Source of the DNA: Kineosporia sp. NBRC 101731
GTDB taxonomy: Bacteria; Actinomycetota; Actinomycetes; Actinomycetales; Kineosporiaceae
Length of the DNA: 64,000 nucleotides
Direction: 5' to 3'
Assembly: GCF_030269305.1 (NCBI RefSeq)
Contig: NZ_BSTC01000006.1
Span: 367,998 to 431,997, forward strand
Shown here piece by piece: positions 18,296 through 26,829 of this stretch; the stretch's first letter is position 1; every line of letters starts with the position of its first letter. The translations under genes were made by a program, and so were the position numbers. A model generated the notes under the pieces. That model worked only from the letters and a program-made list of their open reading frames with translations. It was not told the origin of the DNA and ran no database searches.

Positions 18296-18559
18296 GTGAA
18301 GACGTTCGAGACCCTGTTCGCCGAGTTGACCCACCGCGCGCAGACCCGGCCGGAGGGATCCGGCACGGTTGCCGCCCTCGACGCCGGTGTGCACAGCATC
18401 GGCAAGAAGGTGGTCGAGGAGGCCGCCGAGGTGTGGATGGCGGCCGAGTACGAGTCGGACGAGGCCGCCGCCGAGGAGATCTCGCAGCTGCTCTACCACC
18501 TCCAGGTGATGATGATCGCCAAGGGCATCAGCCTCGACGACGTCTATAAGCACCTGTGA
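18296..18559 (+). CDS. hisE: Phosphoribosyl-ATP pyrophosphatase
   Basis: Second step of histidine synthesis (PR-ATP to PR-AMP). The 87-aa all-helical MazG-like protein shows [43 protein letters not shown] with the metal-binding acidic residues, and [13 protein letters not shown]. hisI, the next enzyme, is encoded separately at 29028 and hisF at 21379, so his genes are scattered. Confidence 0.95.
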   Translation: MKTFETLFAELTHRAQTRPEGSGTVAALDAGVHSIGKKVVEEAAEVWMAAEYESDEAAAEEISQLLYHLQVMMIAKGISLDDVYKHL

Positions 18560-19047
18560 CGGTCTCGGCCGGTCAGTCGGGCAAGTCGGGCCGAGAAGAG
18601 GCGATCGCCGACCTGCACCGACCTTTCGTCTCCCGTAAGGGCCGCATCGTGGCCTGGGTGATGGGGGTCGGGCAGGCCCTGGCCTTCGTCGCCTGCGCGT
18701 TGCTGCTGCCCTGGTCGGGTGTCGATCAGGTCGGCATCAACGACCGGATCGGCCTGCTCGTGATCGCCGTGTTCATCGGCTGGGGCATGAGCCGGTTCGG
18801 CGGCGTACGGGCCCTTCCCTCGCCGGAGGGCCTGGTGGTGCGCAACCTGCTGATCACTCGCACCCTGACCTGGCGTGAGGTCGAAGGGCTGAACTTCGGC
18901 GTCAGCGACCCCTGGGTCACGCTGAACACCGAGGACGGCGACCCGCTCGCGGTGATGGCGATCCAGCGCGCCGACGGTGAGTTCGCCCGGTCCGAGGCGG
19001 AGCGCCTGGCGACACTGATCGAGTACCACCACACCACCGCCCGGTAA
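18556..19047 (+). CDS. PH domain-containing membrane protein
   Basis: A 163-aa protein often found directly after hisE in actinobacteria. Two hydrophobic segments (about residues 33-52 and 62-78) precede a bacterial PH-like beta domain ([45 protein letters not shown]). Its role is unknown. GTG 18556 overlaps the hisE stop as GTGA. The downstream neighbour is convergent across a bidirectional terminator. Confidence 0.85.
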   Translation: MTVSAGQSGKSGREEAIADLHRPFVSRKGRIVAWVMGVGQALAFVACALLLPWSGVDQVGINDRIGLLVIAVFIGWGMSRFGGVRALPSPEGLVVRNLLITRTLTWREVEGLNFGVSDPWVTLNTEDGDPLAVMAIQRADGEFARSEAERLATLIEYHHTTAR

Positions 19048-19054
19048 CCCCAAC

Positions 19055-19099
19055 AAAAAAATGAGGGACACGGGTGAGTACCCGCGTCCCTCATTTTTT
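19055..19099. terminator. Bidirectional rho-independent terminator
   Basis: A run of seven A (19055-19061), a long stem (ATGAGGGACACGGGT with ACCCGCGTCCCTCAT, one mismatch), a GAGT loop and a run of six T (19094-19099) give a U-tract when read from either strand. It serves the PH-domain gene (+) and the SelW-like gene (-), whose stop codon touches it. Confidence 0.95.
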
Positions 19100-19383
19100 C
19101 AGTTCGGCTTCCGGGCCCGGTCAGCGTGTCCCAGAGCGAAACCCGGAACAGCCAGATCCCGCACCCGGCGCTTGATCTCGACCATGTCGGCGGCACTGCC
19201 GTCGACCTTGCGGTCCCAGACCAGGGTTTCGCCGACGTGGACCCGGAAGACGCCTCCCGTGCCCGGCACCAGCGCCACCTCGTCCAGTTCCGTGCCGAAC
19301 GTCTGCAGCAGTTCCTGGGCCACCCAGGCCGCCCGCAGCAGCCAGTTGCACTGGGTGCAGTAGGTGACGGAGACCCGGGCCAT
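19099..19383 (-). CDS. SelT/SelW/SelH (Rdx) family protein
   Basis: A 94-aa thioredoxin-fold selenoprotein-W-like protein with cysteine instead of selenocysteine. The CxxC is YCTQCNW at the N-terminus; TELDEVALVPGTGGVFRV, LVWDRK and EIKRRVRDLAVPGFALGHAD are typical. Such proteins are thought to act in thiol redox control; the partner is unknown. Its ATG shares one base with the stop of the DsbA-like gene (TAATG), so the two are coupled. Confidence 0.88.
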   Translation of the reverse strand: MARVSVTYCTQCNWLLRAAWVAQELLQTFGTELDEVALVPGTGGVFRVHVGETLVWDRKVDGSAADMVEIKRRVRDLAVPGFALGHADRARKPN

Positions 19384-20138
19384 TACTTGGCAGCAGCCAG
19401 GGCGGTGTCCACGGCCTTCTTCAGCGAGGCGGCGTCGAGGTTCTCCAGGGTGGTGTCGTTCACCTTCACCGTCGGGGTGCCGGAGATACCGGCCTTGGAC
19501 GAGGCCTCGGTGACCCGCTCGGTCCAGCCCTTGAAGGTCTGGTCGGCGACAGCCTTCTTGACGGTTGTCTCGTCGGCCCCGGCCTGCACCGCGTAGGTGA
19601 CCAGCTGCTCGTCGGTGAGGCCGGCGCCGCCCTCCTCGGGCTGGTTCTCGAAGAGCAGGTTGTGGAACTCCAGGAACGAGTCCGGGCTCGAGTTCACCAC
19701 CGCGGCCACCGCGTTCAGGGAACGGGTGGAGTAGTTGGTGGTGGAGGCGCGGTCCAGGAAGGCGATGGGCCGGTACTGCACCTGCACGTCACCGTCCTTG
19801 ACCATCTGAGCCAGCTGCTCGCGGTTGGCGGCCTCGAACTGCGCGCAGTACGGGCACTGGAAGTCCTCGTAGATGACGACCTTGACGGGCGCGGTGTTCT
19901 GGCCGTCGACGATCGAGTTGTCCGCACTCAGGTTGGCCGGATTGGCGGCGCTGGAGGTCGAGCTGCTGCGGTTGGCCTGCTGCACGACGACGAACACGCC
20001 GACGATCGCCAGCACCACCACCAGCACCGCGCTGCCGACGATGAGGGTGCGGCGCCTGGCCTCGGCCTTCGCCGCGGCCGCGCGCATTTCGGCGGCCTTG
20101 GCCTGACGTGCATCCCGGGTCGAGCTGCCGCTCGCCAT
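19383..20138 (-). CDS. DsbA-like membrane-anchored thiol-disulfide oxidoreductase
   Basis: A 251-aa protein with one N-terminal membrane segment (about residues 31-52, positive-inside) and an extracytoplasmic thioredoxin-like domain. The active site CPYC lies in YEDFQCPYCAQFEAANREQL and the cis-Pro loop is GISGTPTVKVN. It likely oxidises or isomerises exported proteins. It is preceded 29 bp upstream by a MauE/DoxX-like membrane protein, a plausible electron partner. CGGAG precedes ATG 20138. Confidence 0.9.
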   Translation of the reverse strand: MASGSSTRDARQAKAAEMRAAAAKAEARRRTLIVGSAVLVVVLAIVGVFVVVQQANRSSSTSSAANPANLSADNSIVDGQNTAPVKVVIYEDFQCPYCAQFEAANREQLAQMVKDGDVQVQYRPIAFLDRASTTNYSTRSLNAVAAVVNSSPDSFLEFHNLLFENQPEEGGAGLTDEQLVTYAVQAGADETTVKKAVADQTFKGWTERVTEASSKAGISGTPTVKVNDTTLENLDAASLKKAVDTALAAAK

Positions 20139-20167
20139 ACCTGTGACTCCGATCGTGAGGTTCTCGT

Positions 20168-20725
20168 TTACGGCGTGTCCGTGGCGGGGGAGAGGCCCAG
20201 CGTGCGGTCGAGTGAGTAGCGGCCGGCGCCCCGCAGGAACAGCCAGGCGCAGCCGGCCATGATCGCGCCGTTGAGCGCGAGTTCACGCACGTAGCCGGGC
20301 ACCGGATTGCTGGTGAAACCGCTGTTTCCGAAGCAACCGCACTCGATCTGCAGACCCCGCGCCCAGGCCGAGGCCACCCCGATGAAGAACGCCAGGCTGA
20401 CCAGCGCGGTGAAGATCGCCACGAACCGGGTCAGTACACCGGCGATCAGCAGGACCCCCAGGATCAGCTCGACCACCGGCAGCGCCGTGCCCACGGTCGG
20501 CACGACCGCCTCGGGCAGCAACTGGTAGTTGCGTACCGAGCGGATGGTGTCGTCGATGTCCTGGATCTTGGCCCAGCCGGTGTACAGGAACACGCCACCG
20601 GCGAGCACGCGGACCAGCGGGCCGATCCACTGCTGCCATCCGGTGCTGCCGGTTGTGCTGGTGCTACTGCTGCCGGTGGTGCCGGTGGTCAGGACACCCG
20701 GGGAACTCTCGCCGCGCATGGACAC
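20168..20725 (-). CDS. MauE/DoxX-like redox-associated membrane protein
   Basis: A 185-aa protein with a Ser/Thr/Gly-rich N-terminus (about 32 residues) and four hydrophobic segments. RVLAGGVFLYTGWAKI is the DoxX/MauE first helix and the Cys motif is IECGCFG, as in MauE, which supports disulfide formation in methylamine dehydrogenase maturation. Its position before a DsbA-like gene suggests it re-oxidises or supplies that protein. GTG 20725 is chosen because a -10 box sits 7 nt upstream; an in-frame ATG lies 6 nt downstream. Confidence 0.85.
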   Translation of the reverse strand: MSMRGESSPGVLTTGTTGSSSTSTTGSTGWQQWIGPLVRVLAGGVFLYTGWAKIQDIDDTIRSVRNYQLLPEAVVPTVGTALPVVELILGVLLIAGVLTRFVAIFTALVSLAFFIGVASAWARGLQIECGCFGNSGFTSNPVPGYVRELALNGAIMAGCAWLFLRGAGRYSLDRTLGLSPATDTP

Positions 20726-20730
20726 GGCAT

Positions 20731-21354
20731 TCAGCGTAGTGCGCGACCCTGGACAGATCCTGGAAGTCCGGGCAGCACGAGCAGGTCTGCCCGCTCGTGC
20801 GGGTGGTCGTCCGCGAAATAGGCCCGTTCCTGAGCCGCCCAGCGTTCCCAGTGGGGCCGGTAGCCCTCCCCGTCCCGGGCCATCGCGCGAGCATGTCTGA
20901 CCTGTTCAGGGGCGTCGGCGAAGACCAGGGCATGCACCATGGGGGCGGCGGCGAGGGCTCCCGCGCCCACGCCCTCGACGATGGTCACCTCTTTGGCGGG
21001 CACTTCGTCCTCAATCACCCCAAAGCGGTCGGCGGTCCAGTCCCAGCGGCGGTAGCGGGCGGTCTCGCCCCGGGTCAGCGCGGGCAGTACCTCGGTGGCG
21101 AGCCGGCCGGTGGCCGCCCGCAGTCCGTCCCAGCCGGGGTAGAGATCCTCCAGGCGCACCAGGGCTGCCGTCCCCGGCTTTCGCTGATGGAGGACGCGGG
21201 TCAGCTCGTCGGCCAGTGTGGTCTTCCCGGACCCGCTGGGGCCGTCGATGGCGAGGACCGTGGTGGCCGAGGGGTGCGAGTGCGCGCCGGCCCGCTCGAG
21301 AAGACCGATGAGCAGGTCGATGACCGCAGGATCGGGCTGGGGGGCGGACGTCAC
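20731..21354 (-). CDS. Uridine kinase-like P-loop ATP-binding protein
   Basis: A 207-aa protein with Walker A LAIDGPSGSGKTTLADEL near residue 35, then ALVRLEDLYPGWDGL, RRWDWTADRF and VTIVEGVGAGA, resembling the uridine kinase/phosphoribulokinase superfamily. The true substrate is unproven. GTG 21354 (VTSAPQPDPAV) is chosen for its -10 box 7 nt upstream; the open frame runs further up through hisF antisense, which is a high-GC shadow. Confidence 0.8.
   Translation of the reverse strand: MTSAPQPDPAVIDLLIGLLERAGAHSHPSATTVLAIDGPSGSGKTTLADELTRVLHQRKPGTAALVRLEDLYPGWDGLRAATGRLATEVLPALTRGETARYRRWDWTADRFGVIEDEVPAKEVTIVEGVGAGALAAAPMVHALVFADAPEQVRHARAMARDGEGYRPHWERWAAQERAYFADDHPHERADLLVLPGLPGSVQGRALR
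20733..20738 (-). promoter_or_regulatory. -10 box of leaderless MauE-like transcript
   Basis: TACGCT on the minus strand lies 7 nt before GTG 20725 and overlaps the last codon and stop of the uridine-kinase-like gene. Confidence 0.5.
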
Positions 21355-21361
21355 CGGGCGG

Positions 21362-21371
21362 ACACTACGCT
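21362..21371. promoter_or_regulatory. Back-to-back overlapping -10 boxes of hisF and the uridine-kinase-like gene
   Basis: Plus strand: TACGCT (21366-21371) is 7 nt before hisF GTG 21379. Minus strand: TAGTGT (21367-21362) is 7 nt before GTG 21354. The two hexamers share the TA at 21366-21367, and only 24 bp separate the start codons. Each -35 would lie inside the other gene. Confidence 0.6.
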
Positions 21372-21378
21372 GTGACCT

Positions 21379-22149
21379 GTGCCGGTTGCCGTGCGAGTCA
21401 TTCCCTGTCTGGACGTCGACGCCGGGCGCGTCGTCAAGGGCGTCAACTTCGAGGGCCTGCGGGACGCCGGTGACCCGGTCGAGCTCGCCGCCCGCTACGA
21501 CGCCGAGGGCGCCGACGAACTGACGTTCCTCGACGTCACCGCCTCGTCCTCGGGTCGCGAGACGATGTACGACGTGGTCTCCCGCACCGCCGAGCAGATC
21601 TTCATCCCGCTCACGGTCGGTGGCGGTGTGCGCTCGGTCGACGACGTCGACAAGCTGCTGCGCGCGGGCGCCGACAAGGTCGGGGTGAACACGGCCGCGA
21701 TCCAGCGGCCCGAGCTGATCGCCGAGGTCGCGCACCGGTTCGGGGCGCAGGTACTGACCCTGTCGGTCGATGCCCGGCGCTGCCCGCCCGGCACGCACAC
21801 CGCGTCCGGGTTCGAGGTCACCACGCACGGTGGCCGCCGTGGCACCGGGATCGACGCGGTCGACTGGGCCGCGCGCGGTGCCGAACTGGGTGCCGGTGAG
21901 ATCCTGCTGAATTCGATGGACGCCGACGGCACCAAGGCCGGCTTCGACCTGGAACTGCTGCGCCTGGTGCGGGACGAGGTCGGCGTACCGCTGATCGCCA
22001 GTGGCGGTGCCGGTGCGGTCGAGCACTTCCCGCCGGCCGTGGCCGCCGGGGCCGACGCCGTCCTCGCGGCCAGCGTCTTCCACTTCCAGCAGCTCACGAT
22101 CGGTCAGGTCAAGGACGAGCTGCGGGCGGGCGGGGTGCCCGTCCGCTGA
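21379..22149 (+). CDS. hisF: Imidazole glycerol phosphate synthase, cyclase subunit
   Basis: With HisH converts PRFAR and glutamine to IGP and AICAR in histidine synthesis; 256-aa TIM barrel. Motifs: [26 protein letters not shown]-type [48 protein letters not shown] and [12 protein letters not shown]. It starts with GTG and has no ribosome site. hisH is not adjacent. Confidence 0.97.
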   Translation: MPVAVRVIPCLDVDAGRVVKGVNFEGLRDAGDPVELAARYDAEGADELTFLDVTASSSGRETMYDVVSRTAEQIFIPLTVGGGVRSVDDVDKLLRAGADKVGVNTAAIQRPELIAEVAHRFGAQVLTLSVDARRCPPGTHTASGFEVTTHGGRRGTGIDAVDWAARGAELGAGEILLNSMDADGTKAGFDLELLRLVRDEVGVPLIASGGAGAVEHFPPAVAAGADAVLAASVFHFQQLTIGQVKDELRAGGVPVR

Positions 22150-22162
22150 CCCGTCGGGTCCG

Positions 22163-22804
22163 TCAGGTTCGCATCGGGGTCTCGCGGAACCGGGCGACCG
22201 TCGCGGGGTCGCCGAGGAGCTCGACCCGGGCGTGCTCCTTACGCCCGAACAGGTACATCGCGATCTCGCCGGGCTCACCGACCAGGGTGACCGCCGGGCC
22301 CTCCCCCTTGGCCTTCAGCACGACCGGTTCGCCGCCGGGCACCTGAAGGCTCACGGGCATCGCGGCCTTGCGCACCATCACCTTGCCGAACGGGCTGGTC
22401 ACGTTCTTCCAGATGGCGGCCTGCCGGTCGCCGGGCAGGGCCCGCGGCTCCCAGTCCGGGGCCGCGCGGCGCACGTCCTCGCAGTGCACGAAGTGCTCCA
22501 GCAGGTTGGCGAGGGAGTCCACGCCGGGCAGGGCCATCGGCGACAGGCGGGGCGGACCGTTGCGCACGGTCGTCACCAGGTCCTCGTAGGGCCGGGCCGT
22601 GGTCGCCTGCTCCTGACGGGCCGCCCAGTCCTTGGCCGGGCCGATCGAGCCGGCCAGCCGCACGTGCGGGCGCCCTTCTCGCAGGACCAGGTGCACGGCC
22701 AGGTCGGTGGTGGTCCAGCCGGCGCACAGGGTCGGTGCGCCGGGGCCGGCCCCGGCCAGGGCATCGGCGAGAGCCTGACGTTCTGCTGCGGAATGCGAGG
22801 GCAT
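22163..22804 (-). CDS. TIGR03085-family (DinB/maleylpyruvate isomerase-like) protein
   Basis: A 213-aa actinobacterial protein of the mycothiol-dependent/DinB-like fold family. The N-terminus ERQALADALAGAGPGAPTLCAGWTTTDLAVHLVLREGRP is characteristic, with the His of LAVHL and HFVHCEDVRRA as likely metal ligands. The substrate is unknown. AAGGTGAG precedes ATG 22804. It is convergent with hisF (13 bp apart). Confidence 0.82.
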   Translation of the reverse strand: MPSHSAAERQALADALAGAGPGAPTLCAGWTTTDLAVHLVLREGRPHVRLAGSIGPAKDWAARQEQATTARPYEDLVTTVRNGPPRLSPMALPGVDSLANLLEHFVHCEDVRRAAPDWEPRALPGDRQAAIWKNVTSPFGKVMVRKAAMPVSLQVPGGEPVVLKAKGEGPAVTLVGEPGEIAMYLFGRKEHARVELLGDPATVARFRETPMRT

Positions 22805-22943
22805 GCGCTCACCTTGACACAGGGGGAAGTTACCGACGAGGTGACGTTACGCCCGTTCCGGCGCGTGCCGTCCCTTCCGATTCTGTCGGTGGTGCCGCCT
22901 AACGTTCCTGTGCGTGGGAACGCGGGCGGGCGACCGGGTTCTC

Positions 22944-22972
22944 TCGTGGGCAGGGCACATCCCTGCCCACGA
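22944..22972 (+). promoter_or_regulatory. 12-bp perfect hairpin in the leader of the ABC exporter operon
   Basis: A perfect 12-bp stem (22944-22955 with 22961-22972) and a CACAT loop end 32 bp before the start of the exporter. No U-tract follows. It could be an operator for a local repressor or a leader hairpin. A candidate -10 TAACGT lies at 22900-22905, which would place the hairpin in the mRNA. Confidence 0.45.
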
Positions 22973-23004
22973 TCGTTGCGTGAGCGTTGACAGGAGGTAC
23001 CCGC

Positions 23005-24945
23005 GTGGTGAAGCGGGTCGCACGGGCTGATCGGGAGCCGAGCACGCTGTTGCGTGGTCTGCGCGTGATCGGCATCGGTATCCGGCAGGAGCCGGCCATC
23101 TTCTCGGTGGCGGTGGTGATGTCGGCGCTCTACGGCGCGGGCACGGCCGGTGGTGGCTGGGTGCTCGGCCGGCTCACCGACCACGTGCTGACGCCGGCCT
23201 TCGAGGCGGGCAGCATCAGCGGTCACGACCTGCTCACCACCGGGCTGGTGCTGGCCGGGGTGGCGGCCCTGACGGCCGTCGGGGTGGTCGGGCGCCGGGT
23301 CGCGGCCGGGCTCACGTCGTTCCGCCTGCAGGCGCGGTACCGGCGCCTGCTCACCCGGCAGTACCTGCGCCTGCCGCTGGAGTGGCACCACCGCCATCCG
23401 GCCGGGGTGCTGCTGTCCAACGCGAATGCCGACGTCGAGGCCACCTGGCAGGTGTTCGCACCGCTGCCGATGGCCATCGGTGTCGTCGTCATGCTGATCG
23501 TCGCGGCGGCCGCGATGCTCGTGGCCGATCCGGTGCTGGGCGCCGTCGGCCTGCTGGTGCTGCCCTGGGTGGTGCTGCTCAACACCGTCTACCAGCGCTA
23601 CATGTCTCCGGCGGTGACGCGGGCCCAGGCCGAGCGCGGCGAGGTCTCCTCGGTCGCGCACGAGAGCCTCGAGGCCGCGGCCGTGGTGAAGAGCCTGGGT
23701 CGGGAGGCCTCCGAGACCGAGCGGTTCGCCGTCTACGCCGACCGGCTGCGGGTGGCGAACGTGCGGGCCGGACGGCTACGGGCGGCCTTCGACCCGCTGA
23801 TGGAGGCCATCCCCACCCTCGGCACCCTGGCCGTGCTCGCGGTCGGTGCCTGGCGGGTGCGGTCCGGAGCCATCGCCACCGGCGACGTGGTGCAGGTCGC
23901 GTATCTGCTCAGCCTTGTCGCGTTCCCGCTGCGCTCGATGGGCTGGGTGCTGGGTGAGATCCCGCGCACCGTGGTCGGCTGGGAGCGCACCAGCGCCGTG
24001 CTGGCCGAGACCGACGCGATGCCCTACGGCGACGTCACCCCGGTTCCGGGCGGTGCGGTCGGCGTGGAGCTGTCCGAGGTCGCCTACGCCTACCAGGACA
24101 ACGACGGCGGGCGCTACGAGGTGCTGCACGACGTCGACCTGAGTGTGCGCCCGGGCAGCACGCTGGCCCTGGTCGGGCCGACCGGCTCGGGCAAGTCCAC
24201 ACTGGCCACCCTGCTGGTGCGGCTGGTCGACCCGGCCAAGGGCGAGATCCGCCTGGACGGCACCGACGTGCGCGAGCTGCGGGCCGGTGGGGTCGCCGAG
24301 CTGGCCGCGCTGGTGCCGCAGGGCACGTTCGTCTTCAACGACACCGTGCGCGACAACGTCACGCTGGGCGATGCCCGTTTCAGCGACGACGACGTGTGGC
24401 GGGCGCTCGGGGTGGCCCGGGCCGAGGCCTTCGTGCGGCACCTGCCGCACGGCCTCGACACGGTCATCGGTGAGCGGGGCGCCGACCTGTCCGGCGGGCA
24501 GCGGCAGCGGCTGGCGCTCGCCCGGGCACTGGTGCGCCGGCCCCGCCTGCTGGTGCTGGACGATGCCACCTCGGCCATCGACCCGCGCATCGAGGCGGAG
24601 ATCCTGAGCGGTCTCGACAGCCTGTCCGACGCTCCGTCCTCCCCGTCCGTGGAGACCGGGCCCTCGGTCACGGTGGTGGTGATCGCCTACCGCCGCGCCA
24701 CGATCGCCCTGGCCGACGAGGTGGCCTACCTGGAGAACGGCCGCATCGCCGACCGCGGCACACACGCCGAGCTCCTGGTCCGCAGCGAGGGGTACCGACG
24801 GCTCGTCACGGCCTACGACCACGAGGAGGACGAGGCACCGGAACCCCGACCGGCGGCCGGCGACCAGCTCCAGGACCAGCCCGATGACCGAGCTCGAGAT
24901 CTCGACGAAGACCTGGACGACCTCACGGGGATGACACGGCGATGA
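23005..24945 (+). CDS. ABC exporter half-transporter with degenerate ATPase site
   Basis: A 646-aa fused membrane/ATPase protein: six-helix exporter domain (about 1-330), then the NBD. Walker A is VGPTGSGKST and the signature LSGGQRQRLALARAL is intact, but the catalytic Glu after Walker B is Asp (LVLDDATSAID) and the switch His is Tyr (VIAYRRAT). This is the degenerate partner type of heterodimeric exporters. GTG 23005 follows a perfect AGGAGGT (22992-22998) by 6 nt. It overlaps its partner gene as ATGA. An acidic tail ends the protein. Confidence 0.9.
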   Translation: MVKRVARADREPSTLLRGLRVIGIGIRQEPAIFSVAVVMSALYGAGTAGGGWVLGRLTDHVLTPAFEAGSISGHDLLTTGLVLAGVAALTAVGVVGRRVAAGLTSFRLQARYRRLLTRQYLRLPLEWHHRHPAGVLLSNANADVEATWQVFAPLPMAIGVVVMLIVAAAAMLVADPVLGAVGLLVLPWVVLLNTVYQRYMSPAVTRAQAERGEVSSVAHESLEAAAVVKSLGREASETERFAVYADRLRVANVRAGRLRAAFDPLMEAIPTLGTLAVLAVGAWRVRSGAIATGDVVQVAYLLSLVAFPLRSMGWVLGEIPRTVVGWERTSAVLAETDAMPYGDVTPVPGGAVGVELSEVAYAYQDNDGGRYEVLHDVDLSVRPGSTLALVGPTGSGKSTLATLLVRLVDPAKGEIRLDGTDVRELRAGGVAELAALVPQGTFVFNDTVRDNVTLGDARFSDDDVWRALGVARAEAFVRHLPHGLDTVIGERGADLSGGQRQRLALARALVRRPRLLVLDDATSAIDPRIEAEILSGLDSLSDAPSSPSVETGPSVTVVVIAYRRATIALADEVAYLENGRIADRGTHAELLVRSEGYRRLVTAYDHEEDEAPEPRPAAGDQLQDQPDDRARDLDEDLDDLTGMTRR

Positions 24946-26816
24946 GCACGACGACAGACACAGACACAGGCACAGACGCGGACACCGGCAGCGGCACCGG
25001 CGCTGCGGTCGCCGGTACCCCGGCCCGCCGCCCCGGCCTGACCGGTAACCGCCTGGGTGCCTGGCAGGTGCTGCGGCGCGGCGCGGAGATCTCCCCGGAG
25101 CTGGTGCGGGGCGTCTGGCTGACCCTGCTGCTGGCCCTGGTCGCGACCTGTGGCCGGATCCTCGTGCCGATTGCCGTGCAGCAGACCATCGATTCCGGGA
25201 TCTCGGGTGACGACGGCGTACGGCTGGGCCTGGTGCTGCGCCTGGTGGGTGTGGTCGCCGGTGCCGTCCTGCTGACCGCGGTGGCCTCGTACGTGAGCAA
25301 CGTGCGGCTGTTCCAGGCCACCGAGGCCGGGCTGGCGACGCTGCGGGTGAAGGCGTTCCGGCACATCCACGACCTGTCGGTGCTGACCCAGAACAGCGAG
25401 CGCCGCGGCGCCCTGGTCGCGCGCGTGACCAGCGACGTCGACACCATCTCGACGTTCGTGCAGTGGGGTGGGCTGCTGCTGGTGCTGTCGGCCGGTCAGC
25501 TGCTCATCGCCACGATCGTGATGGCCGTCTACTCCTGGCAGCTCACCCTGCTGGTCTGGGCCTGCTTCCTGCCGCTGTTCATCATCGTCCGGCCGATCCA
25601 GCGCCGGGTGTCCGTGGCCTACGGCACCGTGCGCGAGCGGGTCGGCGAGATGCTGGGCTCGATCTCCGAGGCCGTGGTCGGCGCCGATACCATTCGCGCC
25701 TACGCGGTGCAGACCCGCACCCAGCGGCGCATCGACACGGCGATCGAGGCTCATCAGCACTCGGCCGTGCGGGCCCAGATGCTGGTGGCGGTCTCGTTCA
25801 CCGGTGGCGTGCTGATGTCCGGCCTGGTGGTCGCGGCGGTCGTGGTGGCCGGTACGGCCCTGGGCGTGGACGGCGGCCTCACCCTCGGCGAGCTGCTGGC
25901 CGTGCTGTTCCTGGTGCAGCTGTTCACCACGCCGGTGCAGATGGGTACCGAGGTGCTGAACGAGCTGCAGAACGCCGCGGCCGGCTGGCGGCGTGTGATC
26001 GGCGTGCTCGACACCCCGGCCGACATCGTCGACCCGGGCGAGGAGGGTGTGAGCCTGCCGCGCGGGCCGATCGCCGTGGAGTTCGAGCACGTCACCTTCG
26101 CCTACCCGGAGGGCGAGCCGGTGCTGCGCGATGTCAGCCTGAGCATCCCGCCGCGGGCCCGCGTCGCGGTGGTGGGCGAGACCGGTTCCGGCAAGACCAC
26201 CCTGGCGAAACTGCTCACCCGCCTGATGGACCCGGCCGACGGGCGGGTGCTCCTCGACGGGGAAGACCTGCGCCGCATCACCTTCGCCAACCTGCGCTCG
26301 CGGGTGGTGATGGTGCCGCAGGAAGGATTCCTGTTCGACCTGAGCCTGGCCGACAACATCGCCTGGGGCAGCGAGAGCGCCACCCGTGAGCAGGTGGAGG
26401 GTGCGTTGCGCGAGCTCGGCCTGCTGGACTGGGCGCAGGGTCTGCCGCGGGGCCTGGACACCCCGGTCGGGCAGCGGGGCGAGTCACTGTCGGCGGGGGA
26501 GCGGCAGCTGCTGGCCCTGACCCGTGCCTACCTGGCCGACCCTGACCTGCTGGTGCTCGACGAGGCCACGTCCGCCGTCGACCCCGCCACCGAGGTGAAG
26601 CTGCAGGCCGCCCTCGACGGCGTCACCCGGGGCCGCACCTCGGTCACGATCGCCCACCGCCTCAGCACGGCCGAGGCCGCCGACCTGGTCGTGGTGGTCG
26701 CCCACGGCGAGGTCGCCGACGTCGGCCATCATGCCGACCTGCTGAAACGCTGCGAGCCCTACCAGCGCATGTACGCGTCCTGGCGCAGCCAGACGTCTCA
26801 GCCGGCCCACGGATGA
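24942..26816 (+). CDS. ABC exporter half-transporter, catalytic partner
   Basis: A 624-aa partner of the preceding protein. It has a Thr/Asp/Gly-rich N-terminal 30 residues, six membrane helices, and an NBD with Walker A VGETGSGKTT, Walker B LVLDEATSAVD and switch His VTIAHRLST, all intact. The signature is altered to LSAGERQ; in a dimer it would face the degenerate site of the partner, which fits an asymmetric heterodimeric exporter. The substrate (drug, lipid or peptide) is unknown. Confidence 0.92.
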   Translation: MSTTTDTDTGTDADTGSGTGAAVAGTPARRPGLTGNRLGAWQVLRRGAEISPELVRGVWLTLLLALVATCGRILVPIAVQQTIDSGISGDDGVRLGLVLRLVGVVAGAVLLTAVASYVSNVRLFQATEAGLATLRVKAFRHIHDLSVLTQNSERRGALVARVTSDVDTISTFVQWGGLLLVLSAGQLLIATIVMAVYSWQLTLLVWACFLPLFIIVRPIQRRVSVAYGTVRERVGEMLGSISEAVVGADTIRAYAVQTRTQRRIDTAIEAHQHSAVRAQMLVAVSFTGGVLMSGLVVAAVVVAGTALGVDGGLTLGELLAVLFLVQLFTTPVQMGTEVLNELQNAAAGWRRVIGVLDTPADIVDPGEEGVSLPRGPIAVEFEHVTFAYPEGEPVLRDVSLSIPPRARVAVVGETGSGKTTLAKLLTRLMDPADGRVLLDGEDLRRITFANLRSRVVMVPQEGFLFDLSLADNIAWGSESATREQVEGALRELGLLDWAQGLPRGLDTPVGQRGESLSAGERQLLALTRAYLADPDLLVLDEATSAVDPATEVKLQAALDGVTRGRTSVTIAHRLSTAEAADLVVVVAHGEVADVGHHADLLKRCEPYQRMYASWRSQTSQPAHG

Positions 26817-26829
26817 ACCAGGCCACCGT

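Noticed and set aside
21355-22278. N-terminal extension of the uridine-kinase-like protein through hisF antisense
   Set aside because: The extension has no recognisable domain and lies opposite hisF; the family-like sequence begins near the GTG at 21354, which has its own -10 box.
22987-23004. TTG 22987 as start of the first exporter gene
   Set aside because: It would place the perfect AGGAGGT ribosome site inside the coding region; GTG 23005 is correctly spaced from it.
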